From: Rhodanobacter sp. L36
GTDB taxonomy: Bacteria > Pseudomonadota > Gammaproteobacteria > Xanthomonadales > Rhodanobacteraceae
Length of the DNA stretch: 64,000 nt
Direction: 5' to 3'
Assembly (NCBI RefSeq): GCF_009765755.1
Contig: NZ_LMUV01000002.1
Span: forward strand, 248,001 to 312,000
Positions 24,751-34,771 of this stretch are shown piece by piece. The position numbers and the translations under genes were made by a program. The first letter of the stretch is position 1. The number at the start of each line of letters is the position of its first letter. Under the pieces are notes generated by a model, which was given only the letters and a program-made list of their open reading frames with translations, was not told the origin of the DNA and did not search any database.

Positions 24751-25914
24751 CTAGCGACCGCTGAGCGCGTCGACAATGTTCAAGCGCATCGCGCGCCAGG
24801 CTGGAATCCAGCCGACCACCACACCAATGACCAGCATCAGCACGAAACCGATCAGCCAGGTATTGGCGCTGACTCCATGAACTGGAATCATGCCGCCGCT
24901 TTGTGCACCGATGACCGGCACGATCACGGATACCAGCGCCAGGCCGATGACACCGCCCAGCAATAGCAACAGCACGCTTTCCGTAAGCACCATCACCTGC
25001 ACGCTGCGACTGGAGAAACCGATCGTCTTGAGCACGGCGAGTTCACTGGTGCGTTCGCGCACGGCCTGCATCATCGTGTTGCCGGTCAGCAGCAGCAGGG
25101 TAAAGAACACGGCACCCATGATCGACATGACGATCAGACCGATGTTCACCAGCTGCTTGATGAAGGATGCCTGGAACGCCTGCTCGGTCTGCGCCTTGGT
25201 TTCGTGGTCGGAATTGACCGAAATCGCGTCGATGGATTTCGCCACGGTGTCGGCATGACCAGGATCGGCAACCTTTACCACGTACCAGTGAACGGTGCCC
25301 GCGCCGAAGGCGTTGTTCTCGTCGAAATATTTCCAGTGGAACATCAGCATCTGTTCGCGCCCGGCCGAGCTGTCGTCCTTGGCGTGGAAGATGCCGGTGA
25401 TGTCGAACGTCCACGTATTGCCACCCGAAGCCTTGGACGGAAAGATGGTCGACTGCAGCGGAATCTTGTCGCCGATCTTCCAGCCGTATTTTCTGGCCAG
25501 CGCCGCACCGACGATCGCGCCCGTGCGCGTCTGATCCCACGCGGTGCGCTGATCGGCCGGCATCACCAGTTCCGGGTAAAGATCCAGGTACTCCGGGCTC
25601 ACCGCGAAACTGATGACCTGATTTTTCGGATCCTGATAGACACCGCCAAACCAGTTCGCTGTCGCCACTTTGGTGACGCCCGGCACGGCGCTGAACCGGG
25701 CGCCGAGGCTTTCCGGCAGCGGCTGCTGCATCGACATGCGCGAGTTGACAATCAGACGGCCGGCGCCATCCACGCTGTCGCCTGCAGTGAATGCCACGCG
25801 TACCGAATCGAGCAGGCCAAACAGCAGGAACGCGGCGATGATCGATACCAGCGTGAGCATCGTGCGGGCTTTGCGCCGGAACAGCGCCGCCCAGATGAGA
25901 TGAAGATATTTCAT
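24751..25914 (-). CDS. MacB/FtsX-type ABC transporter permease (first permease of the operon)
   Basis: A 387-residue permease. One helix near residues 17-40 (TMLTLVSIIAAFLLFGLLDSV), a periplasmic MacB_PCD domain of about 230 residues, then three FtsX helices (about 265-375) with VRERTSELAVLKTIGFSSRSV and the terminal WIPAWRAMRLNIVDALSGR. GAGGAG seven bases before the ATG supports the start. It lies between the ATPase gene (10 bp) and the second permease gene (about 12 bp); with both it would form a heterodimeric MacB-like efflux or lipoprotein-release pump. No drug or lipoprotein specificity can be read from it. Confidence 0.88.
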   Translation of the reverse strand: MKYLHLIWAALFRRKARTMLTLVSIIAAFLLFGLLDSVRVAFTAGDSVDGAGRLIVNSRMSMQQPLPESLGARFSAVPGVTKVATANWFGGVYQDPKNQVISFAVSPEYLDLYPELVMPADQRTAWDQTRTGAIVGAALARKYGWKIGDKIPLQSTIFPSKASGGNTWTFDITGIFHAKDDSSAGREQMLMFHWKYFDENNAFGAGTVHWYVVKVADPGHADTVAKSIDAISVNSDHETKAQTEQAFQASFIKQLVNIGLIVMSIMGAVFFTLLLLTGNTMMQAVRERTSELAVLKTIGFSSRSVQVMVLTESVLLLLLGGVIGLALVSVIVPVIGAQSGGMIPVHGVSANTWLIGFVLMLVIGVVVGWIPAWRAMRLNIVDALSGR

Positions 25915-25924
25915 CGTTGTCTCC

Positions 25925-26611
25925 TCAGGCCATTGCCTGTTCGACCAGCGTGCCCTTGTCCAGGTGCAGTGTGTGGCTGGCGTATTCGGCCGCCTTAGGA
26001 TCGTGCGTGACCATCACGATGGTCTTGCCGTGATCGCGGTTGAGTTGCTGCAGCAGGCCGAGCACGTCTTCGGCGGATTGACGATCCAGATCGCCGGTCG
26101 GCTCATCGCAGACCAGCAGCGTGGGATCGGAAACAATCGCGCGTGCGATTGCCACGCGTTGTTGCTGACCGCCGGAAAGCTCGCTCGGTTTGTGACTCGC
26201 GCGATCGGCAAGGCCGACGAGTTGCAGCGCGATCGACGCATTCCTCTTGCGTTGCGACGCGGACAGCTTCGTCAGCAGCAGCGGCAGTTCGACGTTGCGC
26301 TGCGCCGAAAGCATCGGCATCAGGTTGTAGAACTGGAAGATGAAACCGACGTTCGACGCGCGCCATTTCGCCAGCGCGCCGCCACCGAGTTGATCGATGC
26401 GCTGCCCGCCGACGGTGATGCTGCCGGCAGTCGGCGTATCGAGCCCACCGATCAGGTTGAGCAGCGTGGTCTTGCCCGAACCGGACGGACCCATCAACGC
26501 GAGGAAGTCGCCTTCGGCGATATCGAGGTTGACGTGATGCAGCACCTCGACCTTTTGCTTGCCGCGTTCGTAGGTCTTGGCGAGATCCTTGATTTCGATC
26601 AGTGTGCCCAT
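25925..26611 (-). CDS. ABC transporter ATP-binding subunit, LolD/MacB type
   Basis: A 228-residue ATPase that energises the two downstream FtsX permeases. Walker A GPSGSGKTT at 41-49, Q-loop FIFQFYNLMPMLSAQRNVELPL near 90, signature LSGGQQQRVAIARAI near 143, Walker B TLLVCDEPTGDLD near 165 and switch His in MVTHD near 202. The NLMP motif and the length are typical of the MacB/LolD group. It sits 56 bp after the adaptor gene and 10 bp before the first permease. In E. coli MacB the ATPase and permease are fused; here they are separate. Confidence 0.93.
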   Translation of the reverse strand: MGTLIEIKDLAKTYERGKQKVEVLHHVNLDIAEGDFLALMGPSGSGKTTLLNLIGGLDTPTAGSITVGGQRIDQLGGGALAKWRASNVGFIFQFYNLMPMLSAQRNVELPLLLTKLSASQRKRNASIALQLVGLADRASHKPSELSGGQQQRVAIARAIVSDPTLLVCDEPTGDLDRQSAEDVLGLLQQLNRDHGKTIVMVTHDPKAAEYASHTLHLDKGTLVEQAMA

Positions 26612-26667
26612 GACGTGTCTCCGATGAATGCTTTTTGCAGGGTTTGCAGGAATGGGGTTCGTGTTGC

Positions 26668-27921
26668 TTATCGCGTTGCCGTTTTGGTCTGGACGTCTGA
26701 ACCGTCGTGCATATCGGTCGGCGGCGACGTCACTACGCTGTCGCCGGCGTTCACCGCGTCAGGCAACAGACGCAGTTCGCCGAAGGTCTGCGTCGCAGGC
26801 GTCACTACGCGTTGCCGTGCCTTGTCACCGTCGACCACGAACACCACGCTGTGGCCGTCCCGCTGGACAATGGCATTGGCAGGAACCAGCACGCCTTTCG
26901 GTTGTGGTGCATTGGCAGCCGGTTTCACTTCGAGGAACGAGACGCGCACGCCCATGTCGGGAACGATGCGCGCGTCTTTTTTCTCCAGCGCCACGCGAAC
27001 CTTGATGGTCGCCTTGCCGCGATCAGCGGTCGGCACGATGGCGATCACGTGCGCGGGAATCGTCCAGTCCGGATATGCATCGAGCACCGCTTCGGCGGCC
27101 ATGCCGGGTTTCACGCGGCCGATGTATGCCTCGTTGACGTCGACGTCGACTTCCAGCGAATCCATGTCGACGATGGTGCCCACCCCCGTGCGTGTGAAGC
27201 CGCCGCCGGCGGAAAACGGCGAGATGATTTCACCGACCTGCGCATCCTTGGTGGTGATCACGCCGGTGAATGGCGCACGCACCACGCAGTAATCGAAATT
27301 GACCTGCGCCTCGGTGACCTGCGCGTCGGCCGATGCGGCCTGTCGCTGTTGCGAAGCGAGTTGAGAGCGCGTCGTGTCGGTCAACGTGTCCGCCTGTTCG
27401 GCCGCCTGTTTGGAAACCAGTCCGCGCGAAGCCAGTGATGCCGAACGGGTTGCGTCACGCATGTTCTGCGAGAGCTGCGCGCGGTACTGCGCAACCACCG
27501 CATGCGCTGCCGCCGCCTGCGCCTTCGCCGTATCGAGTGCTGCCTTGTACGCACTGTCGTCCAGTCGCGCCAGCACCTGACCAAGCTTGACGTGATCGCC
27601 TTCCTCAATCAGTACATCGGTGAGCGTGCCGGTAATCTGCGCCGACACCGTGGCCTGCCTGCGCGCAGTCACGTAGCCGGTGGCCTGCAGCACCGCGCCG
27701 TTTTCGTTGTTCGATGTCGGCGCTATCGCCGTGGCGGTTTGCACGACCATCGCGCGATGCGCGAGGAACATCCACGCAGCCCCGCCGAGCAGGGCGAACG
27801 CGACGATGATCGCCACGATGATCCATGGCACACGACTCGAACCGCCGCCGTGATCGTCACGTTGGTGACGCTCGATTCGCAGTTCTTTCAGCAGGTCGGC
27901 ATTGCTCACCGGCATCCCCAT
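26668..27921 (-). CDS. Periplasmic adaptor (membrane-fusion) protein, MacA/HlyD type
   Basis: First gene of the ABC efflux unit. With the start at 27921 it has 417 residues: a short cytoplasmic N-terminus, one membrane helix at about 27-48 (VPWIIVAIIVAFALLGGAAWMF), a lipoyl half (ATVSAQITGTLTDVLIEEGDHVKLGQVLARLDD, written across residues 85-118), a coiled-coil hairpin (about 120-210), the second lipoyl half (VRAPFTGVITTKDAQVGEI) and beta-barrel/MP domains. It bridges the ABC permeases to an outer-membrane channel, which is not encoded here. The frame is open to 28122, but only the ATGs at 27921 and 27915 give the usual length. Confidence 0.88.
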   Translation of the reverse strand: MGMPVSNADLLKELRIERHQRDDHGGGSSRVPWIIVAIIVAFALLGGAAWMFLAHRAMVVQTATAIAPTSNNENGAVLQATGYVTARRQATVSAQITGTLTDVLIEEGDHVKLGQVLARLDDSAYKAALDTAKAQAAAAHAVVAQYRAQLSQNMRDATRSASLASRGLVSKQAAEQADTLTDTTRSQLASQQRQAASADAQVTEAQVNFDYCVVRAPFTGVITTKDAQVGEIISPFSAGGGFTRTGVGTIVDMDSLEVDVDVNEAYIGRVKPGMAAEAVLDAYPDWTIPAHVIAIVPTADRGKATIKVRVALEKKDARIVPDMGVRVSFLEVKPAANAPQPKGVLVPANAIVQRDGHSVVFVVDGDKARQRVVTPATQTFGELRLLPDAVNAGDSVVTSPPTDMHDGSDVQTKTATR

Positions 27922-28136
27922 CCCATTCGATGAACGAACGGTACACGACGGAGAGGGGCGCTCGCCAAGGGCCGTTATCAGCTGTCGCCGATGACAGATG
28001 TCACATCGGAAATTGGTCTGGCTGGATGCCGATGAATGCGGGCGCATTGGCCGTTGACTCGCGCCAGCCTCGGCGGAAAATTGCTCGCGACGCTCACGAT
28101 GGGCGTCTTGCAGGCCTGGCACACCGGAACCGCATC

Positions 28137-28664
28137 ATGTCGAAATTGTTTCTCTCCGCGCTCGTGGTCATCAACATTGCGCTGGTGTTGTCGAATTTGC
28201 CGGCACAGGCTGCGAGCCGTTCGCCATCAGGTTCATGCAGTGCCGAGGTATATCGGCAATTCGATTTCTGGATTGGCGACTGGGACACCTTCGACAGCGA
28301 CGCGCCGAACAAGCCTTCCATCGCGCGCAATCATGTCGACGCGATTCTCGATGGCTGCGTACTGCGCGAAGACTACGATCAGTTCGATGGTCTCCACGGC
28401 CAGAGCTTTACCACCTACGACGCCAGCCGCAAAGTCTGGCATCAGAGCTGGGTCACCAATCGTGGCGGACTGCTGGTAATGGAAGGCACGCAGCAAGGTC
28501 GGCGGATCGTGTTGAGCGGCATCGATACGCGCAAACACGTGCTGATGCGTGTCAGCTGGGAGGCGCAAGGCCATGGCGTTCGGGAAATCGCCAGGCAGTC
28601 ATCCGACAATAGCGCGCAATGGCAACCGGTGTTCGACATCGTGTTCCGGCCGCATCGATCCTGA
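28137..28664 (+). CDS. Exported DUF1579-like hypothetical protein
   Basis: A 175-residue protein with a signal peptide (FLSALVVINIALVLSNL, cut near QAA at about residue 25). The mature part has the recurring FDFWIGDWDTFDS opening, a GCVLREDYDQF strand, YDASRKVWHQSWVTNRGGLLVM and a late REIARQSSDN segment, a pattern I know from conserved beta-barrel proteins annotated DUF1579 or simply hypothetical. No catalytic residues are evident. It is divergent from the adaptor gene of the ABC unit, with about 215 bp between them. The longer frame starting at 27825 lies over the adaptor gene and is not used. Confidence 0.75.
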   Translation: MSKLFLSALVVINIALVLSNLPAQAASRSPSGSCSAEVYRQFDFWIGDWDTFDSDAPNKPSIARNHVDAILDGCVLREDYDQFDGLHGQSFTTYDASRKVWHQSWVTNRGGLLVMEGTQQGRRIVLSGIDTRKHVLMRVSWEAQGHGVREIARQSSDNSAQWQPVFDIVFRPHRS

Positions 28665-28716
28665 GATTCATCGCGTCGATGCACGACGCCGACGGCAGGT
28701 TTGCTAGGCTTGCCGC

Positions 28717-29403
28717 ATGACCTACATCATCGACGTACCCGCGACACCCAGCCTGCCCGTCACCGGCAGCGAACAACGTTTTCCAATCCGCCGCGTGTTC
28801 TGCATCGGACGCAATTACGCCGACCATGCAAAGGAAATGGGCGCGACAGTGGACAAGGGGACGCCGATGTTTTTCTGCAAGCCGGCCGACGCGGTGGTGA
28901 GTGACGGCGCGGACGTGCCCTACCCCACAGCCACCGACGATCTGCATCACGAGGTGGAGATGGTCGTTGCGCTCGCGCGCGGCGGCAGCAACATCGCCGC
29001 GGAACATGCGGCGGAGCTGATCTTCGGTTACGGCGTGGGCCTCGACCTGACGCGGCGTGATTTGCAGGCGCAGGCCAAGGCCAAGGGTCATCCGTGGGAC
29101 ATCGCGAAGGGCTTCGACCATTCGGCGCCCGTATCCGCTTTGCACCCGGCGAGCGCGGGCGCGCCTTCGGCGGAGACCATCTTGCGGCTGAGCGTGAACG
29201 GCCAGCCGCGACAGCACACCAAGCTTGGCGAAATGATCCACGACGTGAATGCGATCATCACGCATCTTTCGACGCTGTTCGAACTCAAGGCAGGCGACCT
29301 GATCTTCACCGGCACGCCGGCGGGTGTGGCCGCATTGCAGCGCGGTGACCGTTTCCACGCCGAACTCGTGGGCATCGCGGAGTTCGAAGGTCGCATCGTC
29401 TGA
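28717..29403 (+). CDS. Fumarylacetoacetate-hydrolase family protein
   Basis: A 228-residue enzyme of the FAH superfamily, which cleaves C-C bonds or decarboxylates 2-oxo acids with a divalent metal (fumarylpyruvate hydrolase, oxaloacetate decarboxylase and relatives). Family marks: CIGRNYADHAKEMG near residue 29, PMFFCKPADAV near 52, the metal-binding HHEVEMVVALA near 75 (two Glu), YGVGLDLTRRDLQAQAKAKG near 103, WDIAKGFDHSAPVS near 123 and the terminal GDLIFTGTPAGVAAL near 190. Which substrate is used cannot be told. Alone between terminated neighbours; mscL follows about 110 bp on. Confidence 0.9.
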   Translation: MTYIIDVPATPSLPVTGSEQRFPIRRVFCIGRNYADHAKEMGATVDKGTPMFFCKPADAVVSDGADVPYPTATDDLHHEVEMVVALARGGSNIAAEHAAELIFGYGVGLDLTRRDLQAQAKAKGHPWDIAKGFDHSAPVSALHPASAGAPSAETILRLSVNGQPRQHTKLGEMIHDVNAIITHLSTLFELKAGDLIFTGTPAGVAALQRGDRFHAELVGIAEFEGRIV

Positions 29404-29511
29404 TCCCGATATCGCCTTATACCCGCCGATTCGGTATTTGTGCTGTCCGCCGATCCGGCATCGCGCTACATTCAACGCGTTGTCCCGACCAATCCGATGG
29501 GGGTACCGAAG

Positions 29512-29922
29512 ATGGGCATGTTCAAGGAATTCCGTGATTTCGCCATGCGTGGCAATGTCGTCGACCTCGCCGTCGGCGTGGTGATCGGCGGCGCGTTCGG
29601 CAAGATCGTCACCTCGCTGGTCGACCAGATCATCATGCCGCCGATCGGCTGGATCACCGGCGGCATCGATTTTTCCGACCTGAAATGGGTATTGCGACCC
29701 GCCGATGCGAGCAACCCTGCGCACAAGGTCGCCGAAGTGGCGATCCAGTATGGCGCCTTCATCAATACGCTGATCCAGTTCGTGATCATCGCCTTCGCGA
29801 TCTTCCTGGTGATCAAGGCACTGAACCGCTTTACGCGCAAACTGGATGCCGCACCCGCCGCACCCACGGCCGACCAGAAGCTGCTCACGGAAATCCGCGA
29901 CCTGCTGAAAGAGCGTTCCTGA
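29512..29922 (+). CDS. mscL: Large-conductance mechanosensitive channel
   Basis: A 136-residue inner-membrane protein, the same length as E. coli MscL, which opens at high membrane tension to release solutes on hypo-osmotic shock. It starts [20 protein letters not shown], then the pore helix [20 protein letters not shown] (about 20-42), a periplasmic loop, a second helix ([20 protein letters not shown], about 80-100) and the amphipathic C-terminal helix [16 protein letters not shown]. The ATG at 29512 has GGGG about ten bases upstream; the frame is open to 29440. Confidence 0.96.
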   Translation: MGMFKEFRDFAMRGNVVDLAVGVVIGGAFGKIVTSLVDQIIMPPIGWITGGIDFSDLKWVLRPADASNPAHKVAEVAIQYGAFINTLIQFVIIAFAIFLVIKALNRFTRKLDAAPAAPTADQKLLTEIRDLLKERS

Positions 29923-30156
29923 GTTTGTTGCTGAGGCGGCGAGACGTCATCGCACGCAATGAGAGTGGGAACGGGGAATGTTAGGCCGCACGCAAGTCAT
30001 GGCCCAAGCGTGCGTGCACAACATCGGCACGCTGCTTTTGCCCCAGTCGCCCGTTCCCGACACCTTCGTGCGCGACGTCGCTTCCACCATGACTTCTCGC
30101 CTGCGCGATATGCCGTGCCATTGCCATCATCGGGTTTTCGTCCGAGGAGTTTTCTG

Positions 30157-31596
30157 ATGCGTCAACTTTCTTTCGCAATGCTCGCGGCAAGCCTGCTGCT
30201 GGCGACCGGCACGGCAAGCGCCGCAGCCGATACCTCGATTCCGGCTTCGGCCGTAAAGACGGCCGAACAGCTGCGCGACAAGGCGATCACCGATGACACC
30301 GGCTATCGCATCGTTGCCTCGCTGACCACCGAGATCGGCCCGCGACTCGCCGGCAGCGCCGCCGATGCACGGGCACGCGCATGGGCTGTGGCCAAGTTCA
30401 AGGCGCTGGGTTACGACAAGGTCTACACCGAGGCGGTGACGTATCCGCTATGGGTTCGCCGCAGCGAACACGGCGCGATCGTGTCGCCGTTCGCGCAGCC
30501 GCTGGTACTGACCGCGCTGGGCTATTCCGCCGGCACGCCGAAAGGCGGACTGACTGCGCAGGTCGTGAAATTCGACAGCCTCGCTGCATTGAAAGCGGCC
30601 GACGCGGCCAGCATCAAGGGCCGCATCGTCTATATCGGTTTTCGCATGCAGCGCGCGAAGGACGGTCACGACTACGGCGCGGGTTCGGCCATACGCACGG
30701 CCGGGCCGGTGATCGCGGCAGCCAAGGGCGCCGCCGGATATCTGCTGCGATCAGTCGGCACCGATGCCAACGAGCGCATCGCGCATACCGGCGTCACCGG
30801 CTTCAGGGATCCAGCAAAAGCCATTCCGGCCGCAGCGCTTTCGAATCCCGATGCCGACCAGCTTGAACGCGTGCTCGCTTATGGCAAACCGGTGACGGTA
30901 AAGCTCGATCTCGATTGCGGCATCCAGGGCCAGTACACCGGCGCCAACGTGATCGGCGAAATCACCGGCGGCAAATATCCTGATCAGGTCGTCGCGATCG
31001 GCGGCCATCTCGACTCGTGGGATCCGGGCACTGGCGCGATCGACGACGGCGCCGGCGTAGCCATCGCGATGGCCGCGGGAAAACTGATTCACGACCTGCC
31101 GAATCGTCCCGATCGCACGATCCGCGTGATCGCTTTCGCCAACGAGGAAATGGGCCTGTGGGGCGGACGCGCCTACGCGGCGAAGCATGCATCGGAGGTC
31201 GCGCGGTTTCAGCTCGGCACCGAATCCGACTTCGGCGCCGGCCCGGTGTGGCGCATGAGCGCGAGCGTAAAGCCGCAGGCGCGCAACGCGATTAACCAGA
31301 TCGCACAGGTGCTAGCGCCGATCGGCGTGGCCTATGACGCAACGCGTCCCGGTGGCGGCGGTTCGGATCTCTCGCAGATGCATGGCAAGGGCATGGCGGC
31401 GCTGACGTTGACGCAAGACGGCACCAACTATTTCGACTGGCATCACACCGCCAACGACACGCTCGACAAGATCGAGCCGAAAGAGCTCGCGCAGAACGTC
31501 GCGGTGTACGCCACGTTCTCGTACCTCGCCGCACAAGCCGATGGCGATTTCGGTTCGGCTCCGAATGCGTTTTCTGGTGATGGCGCGGGCGACTGA
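30157..31596 (+). CDS. Secreted M28-family zinc aminopeptidase/carboxypeptidase
   Basis: A 479-residue protein with a signal peptide (LSFAMLAASLLLATGTASA). Residues 120-250 form the inserted PA-type domain and 270-470 the M28 catalytic core. Metal and catalytic residues: His and Asp in AIGGHLDSWDPGTGAIDDGAG (bridging Asp in IDDGAG), the Glu pair in FANEEMGLWGG, Asp in TESDFG and the final His in YFDWHHTANDTLDK. It resembles plasma glutamate carboxypeptidase-like proteins. GAGGAG seven bases before ATG 30157 sets the start. A bidirectional terminator follows 20 bp after the stop. Confidence 0.92.
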   Translation: MRQLSFAMLAASLLLATGTASAAADTSIPASAVKTAEQLRDKAITDDTGYRIVASLTTEIGPRLAGSAADARARAWAVAKFKALGYDKVYTEAVTYPLWVRRSEHGAIVSPFAQPLVLTALGYSAGTPKGGLTAQVVKFDSLAALKAADAASIKGRIVYIGFRMQRAKDGHDYGAGSAIRTAGPVIAAAKGAAGYLLRSVGTDANERIAHTGVTGFRDPAKAIPAAALSNPDADQLERVLAYGKPVTVKLDLDCGIQGQYTGANVIGEITGGKYPDQVVAIGGHLDSWDPGTGAIDDGAGVAIAMAAGKLIHDLPNRPDRTIRVIAFANEEMGLWGGRAYAAKHASEVARFQLGTESDFGAGPVWRMSASVKPQARNAINQIAQVLAPIGVAYDATRPGGGGSDLSQMHGKGMAALTLTQDGTNYFDWHHTANDTLDKIEPKELAQNVAVYATFSYLAAQADGDFGSAPNAFSGDGAGD

Positions 31597-31616
31597 GCGA
31601 GCGGTTTGCGTTCTTG

Positions 31617-31646
31617 AAAAAAGGCGATCGCGAGGTCGCCTTTTTT
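31617..31646. terminator. Bidirectional terminator between the M28 peptidase and RND pump genes
   Basis: A6, then GGCGA (31623-31627) pairing with TCGCC (31636-31640), then T6. It works in both directions and lies between two convergent genes, two bases from the stop codon of the RND permease. Confidence 0.85.
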
Positions 31647-31648
31647 AT

Positions 31649-34600
31649 TTATGGGGTTCCGTTGGCGTGTGCGGTCTCGACCGGTGCCTTTTTGCCATGG
31701 CGGGTCAGGCGCTGCTGCAATCGGTCCATGTAGACGTAGATGACCGGCGTCAGGTACAGCGTGAGGATCTGCGAAACGATCAGGCCGCCGACCACCGCCA
31801 GGCCGAGCGAACGTCGTGTTTCAGCACCTGCTCCGATGCCGAGCGCGATCGGCAATGTGCCTGCGAACGCGGCCATGCTGGTCATCATGATCGGGCGGAA
31901 GCGTACCTTGCATGCCTCGAAGATCGCATCATGCGGCGCCATGCCCTCGGCGTTCTGTCGCTCCAACGCGAAGTCGATCAGCATGATCGCGTTCTTCTTC
32001 ACGATGCCGACCAGCATGATGATGCCGACGAAGGCGAACAGATCCAGCGAGGCGTGGAATATCACCAGCGTAAGCAGTGCGCCCACGCCCGCCGCCGGCA
32101 GGCCGGAGAGAATCGTCAGCGGATGGATGAAACTCTCGTACAGGATGCCGAGCACCAGATAGATCACGAAGACCGCCAGCGCCAGCAGCAGGCCCATGCC
32201 GTTCATTGATTGCTGGAATGCCTGCGCCGTACCCTGCACGCTGCCGGTGATGGTGTCGGGCAGGCCCATCTGTTTCATCGCGTTGTTGATGCTGGTGACC
32301 GCATCACTCAGCGACACGCCCGACGCCAGGTTGAACGACACCGTTACCGCGGGCAACTGGCCCTGATGATTCACCGTGAGCACCTGCGGCTCGCGCTTGA
32401 AACTGGCCACGGTATCCAGTGGCACCAGCGCGCCACTGTTCGAAGTGACGTAGAGTTTCGACAGCACGGCCGGATCATTCTGCAGCGGGCGATCGACCTG
32501 CATGATCACCCAGTACTGCGTGGCCGCGCTGTAGATCGTGGAAATCTGATTGGTACCAAATGCCGTGCCGAGCGCCGTCTGCACCTGCGCCATCGTGAGT
32601 CCGAGCGGCGCCAGTTTTTCGCGATTGACCTCGACCACCATCGACGGACTGTTGAGATCCAGATCGTTGGTGACATCGAGAAACCCGGGCTGCTTCTTGA
32701 AGGAATCGGTGATCTTTCCGCTCCATGTGTACAGCGCATCGAGATCGGTCGACTGCAGCGTGTACTGATATTGCGAATTGGATTGGCGCCCACCGATCTG
32801 GATGGCCGGCGGGTTCTGGATGAACGCCTGGATGCCCGCGACCTGCGCGAATTTCTTGCGCAGCTCGGCCATGATCACGTCGGGCACGGCGCGCTGGCTG
32901 GCCGGCTTGAGCACGACCAGCATCGAACCGTTGTTGACCGTCGAACGCGAACCGCCCGCGCCCACAGTGGACATGTATGAGCCGACGTTCGGATCTTTCG
33001 CGACGATCGCTGCCAGTCGTTGCTGACTCGCCACCATCGCGTCGAACGATGCGCCATCGGGCCCCTGTGTGTTCACGCGAAGCTGGCCGGAGTCGCCGGC
33101 GGGAATGAAATCCTTCTGCGCCACCATCGCAAGCAGCACCGTCGCCGCAAGGCTCGCCACGAACACGCCCATGATCAGCAGCGGCCGCGCCATGCTCCAT
33201 TCGAGCGTGCGCGTGTAACCGTTGGTGACGGCGGTAAAGCCGCGATCGAAACGCTCGATCACCCAGTTTTTCTTTTCGTGCTCGTGTGATTTGACGAAGC
33301 GGCTGCACAGCATCGGCGTCAGCGTTACCGCGACGATGCCGGACACCAGGATCGCCACGCTGATCGTCACCGCAAACTCGTGGAACAGCCGGCCCACGAT
33401 GCCGCCCATGAACATCACCGGGATGAACACCGCGATCAACGACAGCGTCATCGAGATGATGGTGAAGCCGATTTCGTTGGCGCCTTTCACCGAGGCATCG
33501 AACGGCGACATGCCGGTTTCCATGTGCCGGATGATGTTCTCCAGCATCACGATCGCGTCATCGACCACGAAGCCCACGGCGAGCGTCAACGCCAGCAGCG
33601 AAAGATTGTCGAGACTGTAGCCCAGCGCAAACATCACACCGAACGTGCCGATCACCGAGATCGGCAGCGCGACCGCCGGAATCAGCGTGGCCGACAGATT
33701 TCCGAGGAACAGGTAGATCACCAGCACCACCAGGAAACCGGCCAGCAGCAACGTGTACTGCACGTCGTTCACCGAATCGCGGATCGAACTCGAACGGTCA
33801 TAGAGCACGTTGAGTTTCACCGACGGCGGCAACGTGGCGGAGAAGCTCGGCAGCAGCGCCTTGATCTCGTTGACCGTGTCGACCGTGTTTGCACCGGGTT
33901 GCCTTTGGACGGCCAGAAGAATGGTGCGCTCGCCGTTGTACCAGCTCGCGGTCTGATCGCTCTGCACGCTGTCGTCGGCGTGGCCGATTGTGCTCAACCG
34001 CACTGGTGCGCCGTTGCGATAGGCGACGACGACATTGTTGTACGCGGCCGCGCGCATCAGCTGGCCGTCGCTTGTCACGGGCAACTGCTGTTTCGCACCG
34101 TAGAGCGAACCGGTCGACTGATTGACGTTGGCCGCCGCGACTGCGCTTTGCACCTGGTCGATGCCGATGCCCGCAGCGGCGAGCTTGTCCGGATTGACGT
34201 TGATGCGCACCGCGTATTTCTGCGAACCGTACACGCTCACCTGCGCCACGCCGTCGATCATCGACAACTGCTGCGCCAGTTCCGTCTCGCCGTAATCGTC
34301 GACTTTCGACAGCGGCAGCGTGGACGATGTCACCGCGATGTACAGGATCGGCGCATCGGCCGGATTCACCTTGCGGAACGTCGGTGGCGTCGGCATGTTG
34401 GTCGGCAGCTGCCGTTGTGCGGCGGAGATTGCCGCCTGCACGTCCTGCGCTGCACCGTCGATGCTGCGATCAAGATCGAAGCTCAGCGTGATGCTGGTTG
34501 AACCGAGCGCGCTGGTGGAACTCATCTGCGTAATGCCGGCGATGGTCGACAGTTGCGCCTCGATTGGCGTGGCGACGGCGGACGCCATCGTCTGCGGCGA

Positions 34601-34762
34601 TGCGCCGGGCAGGCTCGCGGAAATGCTGATGGTGGGGAAATCCACGTTCGGCAATTCGTTCACCGGCAACTGCGGATACGCGACGATGCCGAACACCAGC
34701 AGCGCCGTCATCAGCAGCGTGGTCATCACCGGTCGGCGGATACAGAGTTCCGGCAGGTTCAT
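31649..34762 (-). CDS. RND-family multidrug efflux permease (HAE1 type, MdtC/MuxC-like)
   Basis: A 1037-residue proton-driven inner-membrane pump with the full 12-helix AcrB plan: helix 1 at 10-28 (PVMTTLLMTALLVFGIVAYPQLPVNE), the first periplasmic porter half, helices 2-6 around 335-500 with the proton-relay pair in LAVGFVVDDAIVMLENI, the second porter half, and helices 8-12 from about 850 with MLVGIVKKNAIMLIDFALE. The start MNLPELCIRRPVMTTLLM and the LPNVDFPTI motif fit the MdtB/MdtC/MuxC branch rather than AcrB itself. It lies 10 bp behind its adaptor. Only one pump gene is present, and no outer-membrane channel. Confidence 0.94.
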   Translation of the reverse strand: MNLPELCIRRPVMTTLLMTALLVFGIVAYPQLPVNELPNVDFPTISISASLPGASPQTMASAVATPIEAQLSTIAGITQMSSTSALGSTSITLSFDLDRSIDGAAQDVQAAISAAQRQLPTNMPTPPTFRKVNPADAPILYIAVTSSTLPLSKVDDYGETELAQQLSMIDGVAQVSVYGSQKYAVRINVNPDKLAAAGIGIDQVQSAVAAANVNQSTGSLYGAKQQLPVTSDGQLMRAAAYNNVVVAYRNGAPVRLSTIGHADDSVQSDQTASWYNGERTILLAVQRQPGANTVDTVNEIKALLPSFSATLPPSVKLNVLYDRSSSIRDSVNDVQYTLLLAGFLVVLVIYLFLGNLSATLIPAVALPISVIGTFGVMFALGYSLDNLSLLALTLAVGFVVDDAIVMLENIIRHMETGMSPFDASVKGANEIGFTIISMTLSLIAVFIPVMFMGGIVGRLFHEFAVTISVAILVSGIVAVTLTPMLCSRFVKSHEHEKKNWVIERFDRGFTAVTNGYTRTLEWSMARPLLIMGVFVASLAATVLLAMVAQKDFIPAGDSGQLRVNTQGPDGASFDAMVASQQRLAAIVAKDPNVGSYMSTVGAGGSRSTVNNGSMLVVLKPASQRAVPDVIMAELRKKFAQVAGIQAFIQNPPAIQIGGRQSNSQYQYTLQSTDLDALYTWSGKITDSFKKQPGFLDVTNDLDLNSPSMVVEVNREKLAPLGLTMAQVQTALGTAFGTNQISTIYSAATQYWVIMQVDRPLQNDPAVLSKLYVTSNSGALVPLDTVASFKREPQVLTVNHQGQLPAVTVSFNLASGVSLSDAVTSINNAMKQMGLPDTITGSVQGTAQAFQQSMNGMGLLLALAVFVIYLVLGILYESFIHPLTILSGLPAAGVGALLTLVIFHASLDLFAFVGIIMLVGIVKKNAIMLIDFALERQNAEGMAPHDAIFEACKVRFRPIMMTSMAAFAGTLPIALGIGAGAETRRSLGLAVVGGLIVSQILTLYLTPVIYVYMDRLQQRLTRHGKKAPVETAHANGTP

Positions 34763-34771
34763 GCGCCGCCC

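Noticed and set aside
29923-30156. Small gene between mscL and the M28 peptidase
   Set aside because: The open frame continuous with the peptidase starts at 29959, but the ribosome site and signal peptide place the start at 30157; the minus-strand frame is a shadow.
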